NCBI RefSeq assembly: GCF_041075285.1
Contig: NZ_CP163512.1
Coordinates: 1,798,001 to 1,862,000 of the forward strand
Direction of reading: 5' to 3'
Source of the DNA: Providencia rettgeri
GTDB taxonomy: Bacteria > Pseudomonadota > Gammaproteobacteria > Enterobacterales > Enterobacteriaceae
Length of the DNA: 64,000 nucleotides
Under the pieces are notes generated by a model, which had not been told where the DNA came from, did no database searches, and worked only from the letters and a program-made list of their open reading frames with translations. A program made the position numbers and the translations under genes. This document shows positions 1 to 9,846 of the stretch, piece by piece. The first letter of the stretch is position 1, and each line of letters opens with the position of its first letter.

Positions 1-834
1 TAAAAAAATCATCGCCATCAGTGACATCGTATAAATACGGCGGTTCATCATTTCTGTCATCATATTCGTAATTTCATCAGAAATAATCGCAGTTCGCGCA
101 ATAAAACCATCTAAATCTTCGATACAACGACCTAATCTGTCTGAGATTTCTTGGATCCTACGACGATCAGTATCATCTAACCAAAGTAACTTTTCAGCCG
201 TTAAACGAGATAACATATCTCTTTGTGGTGCCATATAACGGCGCACAACAATAATTTGCTTACGTAATAGTGCTAATTCACCACGCTCAGGAATTTCGCC
301 ATTTAATATAATATCCTCAAGTCCAATTAGCCGTTCATGTAAAGAGTCGGTGAAGTCACTAATTTCATCTGTAATAGCATCAGCCACTTCGACAAGCCAA
401 TCTCCTGTACTTTGAGCACCAACCCCCTGCTGCAAATCATCAATGACAGTGTCCAAAGAATTCACTTTGCGATGACGACTCGAAATAATAATGCGGTTAT
501 TGATAAACACACGAAACGCAACCAGTTGCTCTGGACGTTGCCCTGCATTGGTATTTAGTGTTTGTAATGTCAATAAGATACCATCGCCAACGCGAATCAA
601 CCGCCAGCGCCCTGACTGCCCTGATAATGCAGATTTAACTTGATCATTAAACAACTCTGACCGTTGGATCCAATTAAAACTTTGCGGGTCTTTATAATCA
701 TAATGAAGCCAAAACGGAGATTGTTGCGTCGCACTGGCATTAATATCAATAGGGAGTAGTCCCCCATCCCCATTTAATTGAAATGCATGTACCGGATTTG
801 AGTTTTCAAATAACGAACCATAAACCAACGCCAT
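1..834 (-). CDS. zntB: Zinc transporter ZntB (CorA family), C-terminus outside the window
   Basis: This is the first 278 codons of a CorA-superfamily inner-membrane transporter that moves zinc across the membrane. What is visible is the cytoplasmic domain, beginning MALVYGSLFEN, with the long helical stretch around residues 130-260 (ISDFTDSLHERLIGLEDIIL) that leads into the pore helix. The last codons read MMNRRIYTMSLMAMIFL, the start of the first membrane helix. The diagnostic GxN loop and second helix lie beyond base 1. The ATG at 832-834 follows a GGGAG ribosome site at seven bases. Family length is about 327 residues, so roughly 50 are missing. It lies next to mppA, but uspE and fnr, which sit nearby in E. 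coli, are absent here. Confidence 0.93.
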   Translation of the reverse strand, partial: MALVYGSLFENSNPVHAFQLNGDGGLLPIDINASATQQSPFWLHYDYKDPQSFNWIQRSELFNDQVKSALSGQSGRWRLIRVGDGILLTLQTLNTNAGQRPEQLVAFRVFINNRIIISSRHRKVNSLDTVIDDLQQGVGAQSTGDWLVEVADAITDEISDFTDSLHERLIGLEDIILNGEIPERGELALLRKQIIVVRRYMAPQRDMLSRLTAEKLLWLDDTDRRRIQEISDRLGRCIEDLDGFIARTAIISDEITNMMTEMMNRRIYTMSLMAMIFL

Positions 835-1060
835 GCAATATCTCCCTTTTATAAATAATAAGTTATTTTTAATAGAAGAGAGGAAATAATGCAATAATTT
901 CAACGAAATGTTTGATAGTGCTATTTACGGAGCTGTTTGCAGCTAGCAAATGAGATCAATAAGATACAAACTATAATCATATGTTTGCTATTTAAAAAAA
1001 TATCGCCATTTTTGCTAAAACTCATATACAAATTTGACACAAACGAGCAATAAACTCGCC

Positions 1061-1141
1061 TATAAATTTTTTATGATTAAAAGGTAGTGTTTATTCCTTT
1101 TTGGTCCTCCTTCCCGTTCTCCAGAGGAAGGAGTTTTTTTT
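1061..1141 (+). ncRNA. Candidate orphan small RNA upstream of zntB
   Basis: A textbook rho-independent terminator points rightward at 1107-1141: stem CTCCTTCC / GGAAGGAG, an 11-base loop, then eight T. No plus-strand gene lies upstream, because zntB and mppA are both on the minus strand. A TATAAA at 1061-1066 could be a -10 element. TTGACA at 1034-1039 is 21 bases away, too far for an ideal -35. If the -10 is used, the RNA would be about 70 nt, starting near 1073. I do not recognise the sequence as a named small RNA. The terminator is clear; the transcript is inferred. Confidence 0.35.
1107..1141 (+). terminator. Rho-independent terminator with no annotated upstream gene
   Basis: An 8-bp perfect stem (CTCCTTCC with GGAAGGAG) is followed directly by eight T on the plus strand. 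On the minus strand no T run follows the stem, so it does not serve mppA, whose stop codon is at 1201. Confidence 0.8.
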
Positions 1142-1200
1142 CAAAACATCACAATATAAATAGCCCATACAAGGTACAGGCCATTAAATCACATCAAATA

Positions 1201-2823
1201 TTAGTGCTTAATAATATAGAAGCTATGGCTATAAGCTACGTCCTCAGGGTTTTCAATAGGATACCCCTTAAGCCAAGGTTTAATCAGCCGAGCATTGGTG
1301 TATTGATAAATAGGCGCGATAGGGGCTTCTTTCGCTAAAATAGCTTCTGCACTGTTATAATAACGGTTCCGTAACTGTGCATTAGTTTCAATACTTGCAG
1401 AACTCATCACTTGGTCATATTGCTGGTTATTGAATTTCGGAATATTGCCACTGTGTGTCGATGTCAAAAGGGATAAAAATGTAGAAGGCTCATTAAAGTC
1501 ACCAATCCAAGATGCGCGAATAACATCAAAATCTCCCGTATTACGGCTATCAATGTATGTTTTCCATTCTTGATTGACTAATTTGACATCAACGCCTAAT
1601 TTTTTCTTCCACATTGATGCAATTGCGATGGCTATTTTTTGATGGTTTTCTGAACTGTTATATAGCAACGTCAGCTCTAATGGATGATGAGGCCCAAAAC
1701 CAGCTTCTTTTAATAACGCTTTCGCTTGTTGATCTAATTCTTTTTGCGAATAGCTATTATAAAGCCCTTTTTCAGGTTTAAAGCCATCCGTGACATCAGG
1801 TGTAAAATAATAGGCAGGCTTCTCACCTGTGCCTAACACCTTACTCGCAATTAATTGGCGATCAATCGCCATTGACAAGGCCTTTCTCACTCTCACATCG
1901 TTTGTCGGTGCACGTTGTGTATTAAAAGCATAATAATAAGTCCCTAATTGATCTGGGGTGAAAACTTCATTAGGAATATCTTTGAGCAGTTTTTGATATC
2001 GTTGTTTCGGGAATGATTCAGTAATGTCTAGATCTCCCGCTAAATAACGATTTGTCGCATGGGACTCTTGATTAATCGGGACAAATACCACTTGCGTAAT
2101 AACCGTATTTTTATGATCCCAATAATATGGATTGGGTGTTAGAACTATTTTTTCATTGACAACACGATCCGCTAACGTAAAAGCACCGTTACCCACTAAG
2201 TTACCCACTTTAATCCAGTCAGTCCCTAATTTTTCAACCGTCCCACGATGGACAGGATATAAACTAAAATTGGCAGCTAAAGAAGGAAAATAAGGCACGG
2301 GTTTATTAAGAACCACTTTCAACGTGTGTTGGTCAACTGCCTCTACACCTAACTGATCAGCGGCTAATTTACCATCAATAATAGCTTGTGCATTGTTAAT
2401 CCCCGCCAGTGCGGCAAACCATGCAAATGGGGATGTGTTTTCTGGCGTGACTAAACGCTGCCAACTATAAACAAAATCATCAGCGGTCACAGGCTCACCG
2501 TTTGACCAACGGGCATCTGGTCTAAGCGTAAATGTCCAAATGCGGTTATCTTCCGTATTCCACTTGAGAGCAACACCGGGAACTGGCTTGCCATGGCTAT
2601 CTTGATTAACCAAGCCTTCAAATAAATCACGCATGACTTGCGCTTCGGTCAATCCCACGGATTTAATCGGATCTAATGATGCTGGTTCATCTTTCAAATG
2701 GCGAGTCACAGTTTGGTTATCTGCTAACACTGTCCCCGCAGGAACAACTGCACTGAAAGCTGATGTAGTAAAAAATAGTGAAGCAAATAATACGGCTAAA
2801 GGAGAAAATGAAGGTTTATCCAT
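1201..2823 (-). CDS. mppA: Periplasmic murein tripeptide-binding protein MppA
   Basis: MppA is an OppA-family solute-binding protein that captures L-Ala-D-Glu-mesoDAP in the periplasm for recycling through the Opp or Dpp permease. The 540-residue product has a signal peptide (MDKPSFSPLAVLFASLFFTTSAFSA). The body is typical of SBP family 5, with DEPASLDP near residue 40, TPDVTDGF in the middle, and a C-terminal PIYQYTNARLIKPWLKG. A GTG 54 bases further upstream (2877) is possible, but the ATG at 2823 puts the signal peptide at the N-terminus. No oppBCDF genes follow, and zntB and tpx lie in the E. coli mppA neighbourhood, so MppA is preferred over OppA. Confidence 0.9.
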   Translation of the reverse strand: MDKPSFSPLAVLFASLFFTTSAFSAVVPAGTVLADNQTVTRHLKDEPASLDPIKSVGLTEAQVMRDLFEGLVNQDSHGKPVPGVALKWNTEDNRIWTFTLRPDARWSNGEPVTADDFVYSWQRLVTPENTSPFAWFAALAGINNAQAIIDGKLAADQLGVEAVDQHTLKVVLNKPVPYFPSLAANFSLYPVHRGTVEKLGTDWIKVGNLVGNGAFTLADRVVNEKIVLTPNPYYWDHKNTVITQVVFVPINQESHATNRYLAGDLDITESFPKQRYQKLLKDIPNEVFTPDQLGTYYYAFNTQRAPTNDVRVRKALSMAIDRQLIASKVLGTGEKPAYYFTPDVTDGFKPEKGLYNSYSQKELDQQAKALLKEAGFGPHHPLELTLLYNSSENHQKIAIAIASMWKKKLGVDVKLVNQEWKTYIDSRNTGDFDVIRASWIGDFNEPSTFLSLLTSTHSGNIPKFNNQQYDQVMSSASIETNAQLRNRYYNSAEAILAKEAPIAPIYQYTNARLIKPWLKGYPIENPEDVAYSHSFYIIKH

Positions 2824-3469
2824 GTTATTTTCTATCTTGTTAAGATGATTAAAATCAACGGAATATTTCGCTGACACAGTATCAAAAAGAGACTAACGCA
2901 TAACTGCACTACTGAATTTAACACGAAGACTTCAACACTTCGTAGAAAACTTTTGTTTTCGCATCATATGCTTTCATGTTTTAAAAATCCATACATCCTG
3001 TTTATTTTGTGAGTATAACGGTTTAATAACAAATTTATCTTTTGTGCACAGTTTCAGTCGATGATTAACTTTAATTGTTATTTTTCTCTAAAGGGCACTT
3101 CTATCCCTTATATTTCATCTGGTAAATTAATGATTATTAAAGAAACCGATACTTATAGACGCACTTTTGTTACACTCAATAAGATATTTTAAAAGACGAT
3201 ATAATAAAAAACATAAACTCTAATGGCGCTTATCCCCTATATAATCGCTAACCGTGAGAGACTAATTGTCCATACTTGTAACTGCCTTGCGCCACTTATG
3301 CGTTAAGGTATACAGTTAGCTTTTCGATATGCAGTTTATTTTGGTCATTAATAGAATGTAAAACTCAAAGGGCCTAGCTTAATCTGAATGAAAACCTTTA
3401 ATCGCCAAGATTTTCCTGAAAAACAGATTAAATTAGTGCTTATTCAACTTATAAACGGGAGAAAAATTC
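2824..3469. other. Divergent mppA-tpx intergenic region
   Basis: This 646-base AT-rich gap separates the divergently transcribed mppA and tpx. It must hold both promoters and the mppA leader. I see no convincing ORF, no strong consensus promoter and no terminator. A GGGAGA ribosome site precedes the tpx ATG. Confidence 0.6.
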
Positions 3470-3973
3470 ATGTCGCAAACAGTTAAATTAAAAGGCAATG
3501 AAATTGCCGTTAATGGCGTTTTCTTGCAATCAGGTACAAAAGCAAAACCTTTTACTTTAGTCGCAAAAGATCTTAGTGAAGCCACACTGGAAACTTATGT
3601 AGGTAAACGCAAAGTACTCAATATTTTCCCAAGTGTTGACACTGGCGTTTGTGCTGCCTCTGTTCGTAAATTCAACCAACTAGCAAACGACCTTGATAAC
3701 ACCGTTGTCCTGTGCATTTCTGCTGATTTACCTTTTGCTCAAGCACGTTTTTGTGGCGCTGAAGGGCTGGATAATGTCGTGACACTATCGACTTTCCGTA
3801 GCCCTTCTTTTGCAGATGATTATGGTGTTGCAATTGCAAGTGGCCCACTAAAAGGTTTAACTGCTCGTTCAGTCATTGTCTTAGATGAAAACGACAACGT
3901 AATTTATAGCCAGTTAGTCCCTGAGATCACCGAAGAGCCTGACTACGATAGCGCACTAAACAGCCTGAAATAA
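3470..3973 (+). CDS. tpx: Thiol peroxidase Tpx
   Basis: Tpx is an atypical 2-Cys peroxiredoxin that reduces alkyl hydroperoxides with thioredoxin as electron donor. The 167-residue protein carries the peroxidatic cysteine C61 in [15 protein letters not shown] and the resolving cysteine C95 in [10 protein letters not shown]. Spacing matches E. coli Tpx, and the length is the family norm. The ATG is preceded by GGGAGA at a suitable distance. It is monocistronic: a hairpin follows the stop by about 30 bases, split by the 140-bp repeat described at 4006-4188. The following genes are on the other strand. Confidence 0.96.
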   Translation: MSQTVKLKGNEIAVNGVFLQSGTKAKPFTLVAKDLSEATLETYVGKRKVLNIFPSVDTGVCAASVRKFNQLANDLDNTVVLCISADLPFAQARFCGAEGLDNVVTLSTFRSPSFADDYGVAIASGPLKGLTARSVIVLDENDNVIYSQLVPEITEEPDYDSALNSLK

Positions 3974-4005
3974 GCTTATTAAATTATCGAGTTTCTCATA
4001 TAAAA

Positions 4006-4188
4006 AAGCGGGATATCATCCCGCTTGAGGTTGTTGACAAAGTGGGATAAAAGCGTGGTTTTTCCCACTTTGTGTTATCAGGCGAAAATCAATATATTGA
4101 TTTTCCTTGTTTATTTTCAAAACCTATCCAACCTGCCGCCAAACATGTTATGTTTGTCAGCAGTCTGAAGCGGGATATTATCCCGCTT
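4006..4188 (+). repeat. Repeat family A copy 1, inserted in the tpx terminator with duplicated hairpin
   Basis: A 141-bp element (4027-4167) is flanked by two 21-base copies of the same hairpin at 4006-4026 and 4168-4188, differing at one base (core GCGGGATATCATCCCGC against GCGGGATATTATCCCGC). An A run precedes only the left copy and a T run follows only the right copy, as if one bidirectional terminator had been split. Element ends are imperfect inverted repeats: TTGTTGACAAAG at left, and CTGCTGACAAAC when the right end is reverse-complemented. Inside are three hairpins: AAAGTGGG/CCCACTTT, a perfect 22-bp palindrome centred near 4094, and AAACAT/ATGTTT. It has no coding capacity. Other copies are at 22732, 33667 and 35246. 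Confidence 0.85.
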
Positions 4189-4212
4189 TTTTAACTTTTA
4201 ATCGTCATTAAA

Positions 4213-4587
4213 TTAGTCAACATAAGCCCAATAGAGGGGATGATGATTTTTAGCATTAACAACATTCACAAATAATTGATTACCTTTCATGTAACTCACT
4301 AATGTATGTGATAAGGTACTTAAAATTTTGAATGCCTGATCCTGCGTAACAGGGCAACAGGAGGTTAGAATGTCAATAATGAAATCGCGAGGTTTATGAC
4401 CATTTTTGACTAACGCTTCCCACGTAAAACGGTTTTTCTTCGTTAGGTATTTAACTGCTGCTTTGTTCATTAAATACAGTTCTGCCGCTGACGCCGCTGA
4501 CTCAAACATATCATTTTTATAATGACACTGATCCATATACTCGCGTAGCTTACGATTGATAACAAAATTAATAGTGAATTGATCCAT
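4213..4587 (-). CDS. Hypothetical cytosolic protein, 124 residues
   Basis: I do not recognise this family. The protein starts MDQFTINFVINRKLREYMDQ and ends HHPLYWAYVD. It has no signal peptide or membrane segment, and is basic and helical in character, with a CC pair near residue 71. A clear AGGAG lies seven bases before the ATG, which supports expression. It converges with tpx across repeat family A copy 1 and is followed on its own strand by the same hairpin region. E. coli has no counterpart between tpx and tyrR, so this is lineage-specific or acquired. Confidence 0.7.
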   Translation of the reverse strand: MDQFTINFVINRKLREYMDQCHYKNDMFESAASAAELYLMNKAAVKYLTKKNRFTWEALVKNGHKPRDFIIDILTSCCPVTQDQAFKILSTLSHTLVSYMKGNQLFVNVVNAKNHHPLYWAYVD

Positions 4588-4812
4588 GGCAACTCCTTAT
4601 AGGCTTAAACCCATTAAAAAGATGAGTACCCAATACAGCTGCTGTCTATGTTATATAGCAGGAAAAACCGCCAATACGCAAGGGAGTTGGTCAATATTTA
4701 CTCTCCCTAAACAATAAGAATAGGTAAACGGCAAGCAATAAGCCGAAAAGAGTTAAAACATGGTCCCTTGCCTTTCTCAGCTAGCTTGCCGTTATCTAAT
4801 TGAAATTTTAGG

Positions 4813-5244
4813 TTAATCTATATGTTGGGTTATGTCTAACGCAGTACCTTTGCTCTCTTGCACAAATTGTAAGTGCGTTTCACCCCCCTCAAATTCCTGC
4901 ACGATATTTAGTTTTTTATCTCCATCCCAACGATAACGAATGGCTATACAACCTTCTACTGGGCAAGGCATTTCACTATTTTTTTGAATGACTAACTTCT
5001 CAACTAAGAATAACGGCCCATCTTCAAGTAACCCACTACGGTATTGTTTGTACGCCTGTAATAAAGTGCTTCCAGTAAAATAACATTTAGTGAGAGCTCC
5101 ATTTTCATAGATCTCATCCATGGTTTGTTCTTCATCTTGGCAATATTTATTTAACCCATCATTTGGGATAGTTGTATTAGCCAAGCTAAAAAAGCTAACA
5201 CCAAAAAGGATGACCGCGAGTGCAAACAGGTTGTTTTTATTCAT
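4813..5244 (-). CDS. Hypothetical secreted protein downstream of tyrR
   Basis: The 143-residue product has a typical signal peptide (MNKNNLFALAVILFGVSFFSLA, cleavage expected after ANT or LA). The mature part is acidic, with four cysteines (C35, C54, C93 and C98 by count) that could form periplasmic disulfides. I recognise no family. Its start is only five bases after the tyrR stop on the same strand and lacks a strong ribosome site, so translation is probably coupled to tyrR. There is no link to aromatic amino acid metabolism in the sequence. Confidence 0.7.
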   Translation of the reverse strand: MNKNNLFALAVILFGVSFFSLANTTIPNDGLNKYCQDEEQTMDEIYENGALTKCYFTGSTLLQAYKQYRSGLLEDGPLFLVEKLVIQKNSEMPCPVEGCIAIRYRWDGDKKLNIVQEFEGGETHLQFVQESKGTALDITQHID

Positions 5245-5249
5245 TTTAG

Positions 5250-6809
5250 TTAATCTTGTTCTTTTTTGGTATTCAGACCATATTCTCGAAGTTTATTGGC
5301 AATTGCTGTATGAGAGATCTCCAAACGTTTAGCTAATTTACGAGTGCTCGGATAATCACGATATAAACGCGATAGTACCGAAGCTTCATAGCGTTTGGTT
5401 ATTTCATCCAAAGAGCCATTCAGTGAATCTAGCGCAAGGGTAGGCGTATTGACCACATCCGGTAATTGGATATCATCTGCCTCTAAAGTATTACCTTCGA
5501 GCTGTGTTAGGCCTTGATACAAAGCGTTCCTTAATTGACGGACATTGCCAGGCCAATAATAACCACTTAAATATTCAATTAATGAAGGCGCTAATTTAGG
5601 CTCTGGGATATGTAACTCTTTTGAGAAGCTGGCAACAAAGGTTTTTGTTAATGGTAAGAGGTCTTCTTTACGTTCACGCAGTGGCGGGATAGTTAGTGTT
5701 AATACATTTAAGCGATAATACAGGTCTTCTCTGAATTTTTTTTCTGCAACAAGTGCAGGGAGGTTTTTCTGTGTGGCACAAATCACGCGTACATTGACTT
5801 TTACCTCATGTTCTTCGCCGACACGCCTAAAGGTTCCATCATTTAAAAAACGCAGTAACTTAATCTGCATTTGTGGAGACATCTCGGCAATTTCATCCAG
5901 TAAAACTGTTCCGCCATTCGCTTGTTCGAAAAAGCCTTTCTTCCCTTCAACCGCATTAGGGTATGCCCCAGCGGCATAGCCAAATAACTCACTTTCAACC
6001 ACATCATCAGGCATGGAAGCACAGTTTAAACCTAAAAATGGCTCTTTACCTCTTGCACTGTGTAAATGGCAAGCTTTGGCTAACAGATCTTTTCCTGTTC
6101 CCGTTTCCCCCACCAGTAACAACGGTTCATCCAACATTGCCATCCGTTTTGCACGCTCAACAACATTTGACATAACAGGGCTGACAGCAATAATTTGCTC
6201 AAACCCGCTGTTATCCACTTCTGTCACTTGTTGACGCTGCTTATCTAAAACAGCCGCTGATTTAAGTAATAAAACAGCCCCCGTACAATGGGATTTGCCC
6301 TCTTCGTCCGCCAAAATAATTGGGGTTACCTGCATCAGATAGTCTTGACCTTTGATGGTGATTTTTTCCGAGTATGGCTCAGGAGATCCACGCTCAAACC
6401 AGCGCGCTAAGCTATGACTTCCAACCAACTGAGAAAAAGTCTTTTCCCGAATTTTTGTTTCATCATAGCCAAACAGTTGCAGAGTCATTGGGTTAACTAA
6501 TTCAATATTTAGCTTATTATCGATGGATAAAACAGCTTCAGGAAATGAATTAAGTAATGCCCACACCGCTTTGTGTTCACGTTCTGATGGCATGAAATAA
6601 ATACGTCGAACATCAATCACCCCATTAATTCGGCGAATTTCAGCCATCAAAGAGCTAAATACCTGAAAATCAACAGGGGTAAAGTTAAGGTATATGCGGC
6701 GCTGAGGCGATATTTCAATGCCTTTAAGATCAATATTTTGCAGAACTAAAAGATCAAGTAATTCACGCGTTAACCCTATTCGGTCTTGGCAAGTCACTTC
6801 GAGGCGCAT
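5250..6809 (-). CDS. tyrR: Aromatic amino acid regulator TyrR
   Basis: TyrR represses or activates aromatic biosynthesis and transport genes in response to tyrosine, phenylalanine and tryptophan. The 519 residues show an N-terminal ACT domain (1-70), a PAS domain (about 78-120, with VNPMTLQLFGYD) and an AAA+ domain with Walker A GETGTGKD at 234-241. LLDEIAEMSP forms Walker B, and a Fis-type helix-turn-helix (RKLAKRLEISHTAIANKLREYG) lies at the C-terminus. The sigma54-contact GAFTGA loop is replaced by GAYPNA, as expected for TyrR, which works with sigma70. E. coli TyrR has 513 residues. aroH, a DAHP synthase gene, lies 55 kb away in the same window. Confidence 0.96.
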   Translation of the reverse strand: MRLEVTCQDRIGLTRELLDLLVLQNIDLKGIEISPQRRIYLNFTPVDFQVFSSLMAEIRRINGVIDVRRIYFMPSEREHKAVWALLNSFPEAVLSIDNKLNIELVNPMTLQLFGYDETKIREKTFSQLVGSHSLARWFERGSPEPYSEKITIKGQDYLMQVTPIILADEEGKSHCTGAVLLLKSAAVLDKQRQQVTEVDNSGFEQIIAVSPVMSNVVERAKRMAMLDEPLLLVGETGTGKDLLAKACHLHSARGKEPFLGLNCASMPDDVVESELFGYAAGAYPNAVEGKKGFFEQANGGTVLLDEIAEMSPQMQIKLLRFLNDGTFRRVGEEHEVKVNVRVICATQKNLPALVAEKKFREDLYYRLNVLTLTIPPLRERKEDLLPLTKTFVASFSKELHIPEPKLAPSLIEYLSGYYWPGNVRQLRNALYQGLTQLEGNTLEADDIQLPDVVNTPTLALDSLNGSLDEITKRYEASVLSRLYRDYPSTRKLAKRLEISHTAIANKLREYGLNTKKEQD

Positions 6810-7043
6810 GGAAAGGAACCTTATTAAAGACGTTGATTAAATGCGTTTATTTTAACGTTAATCACGGTGAGAAGACAGGGTTTGTGTCACATATTGTTGA
6901 CACGTTGTAATTGAATGACCTCCTGCCGAATAAAATGGTATTTTGGCCTATTTTTCATTCATATTGGAAAGAATTAACCATCATGACAACAAAAAATGCT
7001 GCAAGGTGAGCCTAAACTGTCAACTCACCCTGACAATGAAAAC

Positions 7044-8099
7044 TTATTTTTTGTCCTTTTTATTTGGAATTACGTTTTTTAACTGCCCAATTAACTGATG
7101 ACGAAAATCCGCCAGCCGCGGCTTATTATCAATCCAAGGTAATGGGCGGCACAGTTCCATGGCCTTAATCCCCAAGCGTGCGGTTAATAAACCCGCCCCA
7201 ATTCCTTGCGCAGCTCGCGTGGACAATCGAGCCGTAATATCTTGTGATAACCAATCCATTCCAACTTCACGGATCAGCTCTGACGCACCAGCAAATGCAA
7301 TGTTTATCAATACCATACGGAACAATCGAATACGGCTATAATAGCCTAGTTCAATTCCATAAATGGCCGCGATTCGGTTAATCAAACGAATATTTCGCCA
7401 AGCAATAAACGCCATATCTACGATAGCTAACGGGCTAGCGGCAATCATAATGGCCGATTCCGCACTGCAACGGCTAATTTCTTTTCGTGCCTGCTCATCA
7501 AGAATTGGTTGAACTATTTGACTATATAATTCAACAACTTCACGGTCATTATGCGAGTCATGCAACAGGCTTTGCCAACGTTGTACTGCCGGGTGCTGCG
7601 CAGATAATGCTGACTGTTTAGCCAATTTCTCACAGAAGTCTTTCCCCTGTCCCATACCATGGCTATGCAGTAATTCGCGCGCAAAATCTCGCTCTTCAGC
7701 ACGTTCACGTAGTCGGTATAAACGACGCCACTCCCCCACAATCGAACCAACACCGGCAATAACAATTAAGCCTCCCGCAGATGCCGTGCCTAATGCGGTC
7801 CAATCTTGCGTTACCCATGATTGATGGGCCCAAATACCTAGCTGTGCAACAACACTCACCACGAAAATTCCCGTGGCTGTTCCGATAAGCTTACGCCAAA
7901 AAGAGCGCTTCGGTTTTAACGCTTCATTAATCAGGCTTTCAATTTCCCCATCTTGCGCTCCTTGCTCCGTCTCTAATGCCACTGGCGTGAAATTTTCAAA
8001 CTCGTGATCATCAAATACATGTGCTTGCCTTAATTTTTCAGTATTTTCATCGGAAATCTCATCGGCAAAATCAAGGCGTTGCTTTATTGGTTCATTCAT
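7044..8099 (-). CDS. ycjF: YcjF, inner-membrane DUF697/TIGR01620 protein
   Basis: The 351-residue protein has an acidic cytosolic N-terminus and a pair of membrane helices around residues 92-135 ([15 protein letters not shown] and [13 protein letters not shown]). The C-terminal DUF697-like region includes [28 protein letters not shown]. Its function is not established; in E. coli it is co-transcribed with ycjX under PspF control. Its ATG overlaps the ycjX stop (ATGA), so the two are translationally coupled. A GGTGAG/CTCACC hairpin lies just after the stop at about 7003-7028. Confidence 0.92.
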   Translation of the reverse strand: MNEPIKQRLDFADEISDENTEKLRQAHVFDDHEFENFTPVALETEQGAQDGEIESLINEALKPKRSFWRKLIGTATGIFVVSVVAQLGIWAHQSWVTQDWTALGTASAGGLIVIAGVGSIVGEWRRLYRLRERAEERDFARELLHSHGMGQGKDFCEKLAKQSALSAQHPAVQRWQSLLHDSHNDREVVELYSQIVQPILDEQARKEISRCSAESAIMIAASPLAIVDMAFIAWRNIRLINRIAAIYGIELGYYSRIRLFRMVLINIAFAGASELIREVGMDWLSQDITARLSTRAAQGIGAGLLTARLGIKAMELCRPLPWIDNKPRLADFRHQLIGQLKNVIPNKKDKK

Positions 8100-9493
8100 T
8101 TTAATTTATCCCCCAACAAAAATTCTAACGCGCTATCCATACGTATATGGGGTAATGGTTGGTCAATCGGCGTCGGCTGTGGCCTAAAGTTTTCAAACTG
8201 AAAGCCTTGTTGTTGCCAAAATTGCTCAGAAGGTAAACGTTTAGGCACTTCCCCTGGGTAAAAAGTTAACGGTTGCCCATCACTTAAACGCTCCCCTTTC
8301 AAGGCAGGCAGCTTTTCCCCTTTATAATCTACAATGCCACTTTTTGTCGCTTGAATGGATGCCAACCCCATGCAGTCCATACTGATACCTTCAAACGCAG
8401 CATTTTGCCAAGCTTCTTGCACCAATTGTTGCAGTAAAGAGACTAAATTCCCATGTTGATCTGGCGTAACATGGTCAGATTTACTGGCGGCAAATAACAG
8501 TTTATCAATGCATGGAGAGAATAAACGTCTAAGTAATGTGCGTTTTCCATAATGAAAACTACGCATTAATTGAGTCAACGCCATACGCATATCATTAAAT
8601 GCTTCAGGACCACTATTTAATGGTTGCAAACAATCTACAAGCACAATTTGACGGTCAAATCGTTGAAAATAGTCACGATAAAACCCTTTCACCACATGTT
8701 CACAATAATATTGATAGCGTTGCTGTAATGCGCCAAAATTCGTGTTCTTCCCCGCTTGTGCCAAGGCTTTTGCCCCATATTTCGCCACATTTGGCCAAGG
8801 AAAAAATTGCAAAGCCGGTGCGCCATCCAGTTCCGCGGGTAAAACAAAACGTCCAGGTTGAATAAAGTGTTGCCCTTGCGCCTTACATTCAATTAAATAT
8901 TGTGTATAGCTTTTCGCAATCTCCGCCAGTAAATTTTCGTCTACCGGAGCGAATGGGTCGCACTTTTCACATAAGGCTAACCAAGGTTGGGCTAAATGTG
9001 CTCGTTCACCTTTGATCAGTGTATTCATTTGCTCTGACCAATCGATATAACTGAGATCTAACATTGGTAAATCCAGCAACCATTCCCCTGGGTAATCGAC
9101 AATTTCTAAATATAAAGATGAGTTATCAACAAAATGACGCAAAAAGGAATCATTTGAACGATAATGTAGTTTCAAGCGAATTTCACTGACACCACGGGTT
9201 GGCGTTGGCCACGCTGGTGGCTGCCCATACAACGATGCAATACCTTCATCATAAGCAAAGCGCGGAACGGATAAATCACGATGAGGGATGCGTTTCACCC
9301 CGAGTAGCCGTTTATCCCTTGCTGCGGAAAATAAAGGCAAACGAGCGCCTGTATTCACGTTCAATAGTTGATTAACTAATGAAGTAATGAATGCCGTTTT
9401 ACCACTACGGCTAAGCCCTGTTACGGCTAATTTGACATGACGATCAACACTTCGGTTCATCAAATCCGTCAATTCATTTTGCAGGCGTTTCAT
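8096..9493 (-). CDS. ycjX: YcjX, P-loop NTPase of the psp-linked DUF463 family
   Basis: YcjX is a stress-linked GTPase-like protein (DUF463) and a member of the PspF regulon in E. coli. Walker A is near the N-terminus in [18 protein letters not shown], and a Walker-B-like [18 protein letters not shown] follows. The start at 9493 (MKRLQNEL) gives 465 residues, the E. coli length, and sits close behind a GGGAGGAG sequence. An ATG seven codons upstream (9514) is possible but has a weak ribosome site. It overlaps ycjF by four bases and follows pspD at about 80 bases, consistent with a shared stress response. Confidence 0.93.
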   Translation of the reverse strand: MKRLQNELTDLMNRSVDRHVKLAVTGLSRSGKTAFITSLVNQLLNVNTGARLPLFSAARDKRLLGVKRIPHRDLSVPRFAYDEGIASLYGQPPAWPTPTRGVSEIRLKLHYRSNDSFLRHFVDNSSLYLEIVDYPGEWLLDLPMLDLSYIDWSEQMNTLIKGERAHLAQPWLALCEKCDPFAPVDENLLAEIAKSYTQYLIECKAQGQHFIQPGRFVLPAELDGAPALQFFPWPNVAKYGAKALAQAGKNTNFGALQQRYQYYCEHVVKGFYRDYFQRFDRQIVLVDCLQPLNSGPEAFNDMRMALTQLMRSFHYGKRTLLRRLFSPCIDKLLFAASKSDHVTPDQHGNLVSLLQQLVQEAWQNAAFEGISMDCMGLASIQATKSGIVDYKGEKLPALKGERLSDGQPLTFYPGEVPKRLPSEQFWQQQGFQFENFRPQPTPIDQPLPHIRMDSALEFLLGDKLK

Positions 9494-9575
9494 GCTCCTC
9501 CCGAGTTGCTCCATCGTAATTGATAATTCTCTTACTCATTATTTTGCGCAATAATTTGGCATAAAACAAACAGTA

Positions 9576-9755
9576 TTAGCTTAACCGTTTGATCAACAAA
9601 TTAATTATCCATTTACTGCTCAACAATTTAATCACTCTTGCGACAATACCTGCAGGTCCATAGTTGAGTAAGAACACCAAAAAAATCTTAAATGCTTTTG
9701 CTAAAAGAAGTTGTTTTGCATATTTTTTGATGTGTTGATGAAGCACTTTCGACAT
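9576..9755 (-). CDS. pspD: Phage shock protein D
   Basis: This small protein of the psp operon has 59 residues, shorter than the roughly 73 of E. coli PspD. It reads MSKVLHQHIKKYAKQLLLAK followed by a hydrophobic stretch (FKIFLVFLLNYGPAGIVARVI), so it is probably a peripheral or inner-membrane protein. The start at 9755 is chosen because AGGAG lies ten bases before that ATG. A longer reading to 9896 in the same frame has no ribosome site and poor sequence. It follows pspC by about 90 bases and precedes ycjX, as in E. coli. Its biochemical role is not known. Confidence 0.85.
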   Translation of the reverse strand: MSKVLHQHIKKYAKQLLLAKAFKIFLVFLLNYGPAGIVARVIKLLSSKWIINLLIKRLS

Positions 9756-9846
9756 ATTACGTACTCCTACTCCCAATACACAAAAATAAGAGATAAAAGG
9801 GATATGGTGGAAACCTAATCCCTTTGTTGTGATGGCTATGCAATTT

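Noticed and set aside
1087..1338. 83-codon plus-strand frame overlapping the end of mppA
   Set aside because: It spans a terminator and the mppA 3' end in antisense, has no ribosome site and no recognisable protein character.
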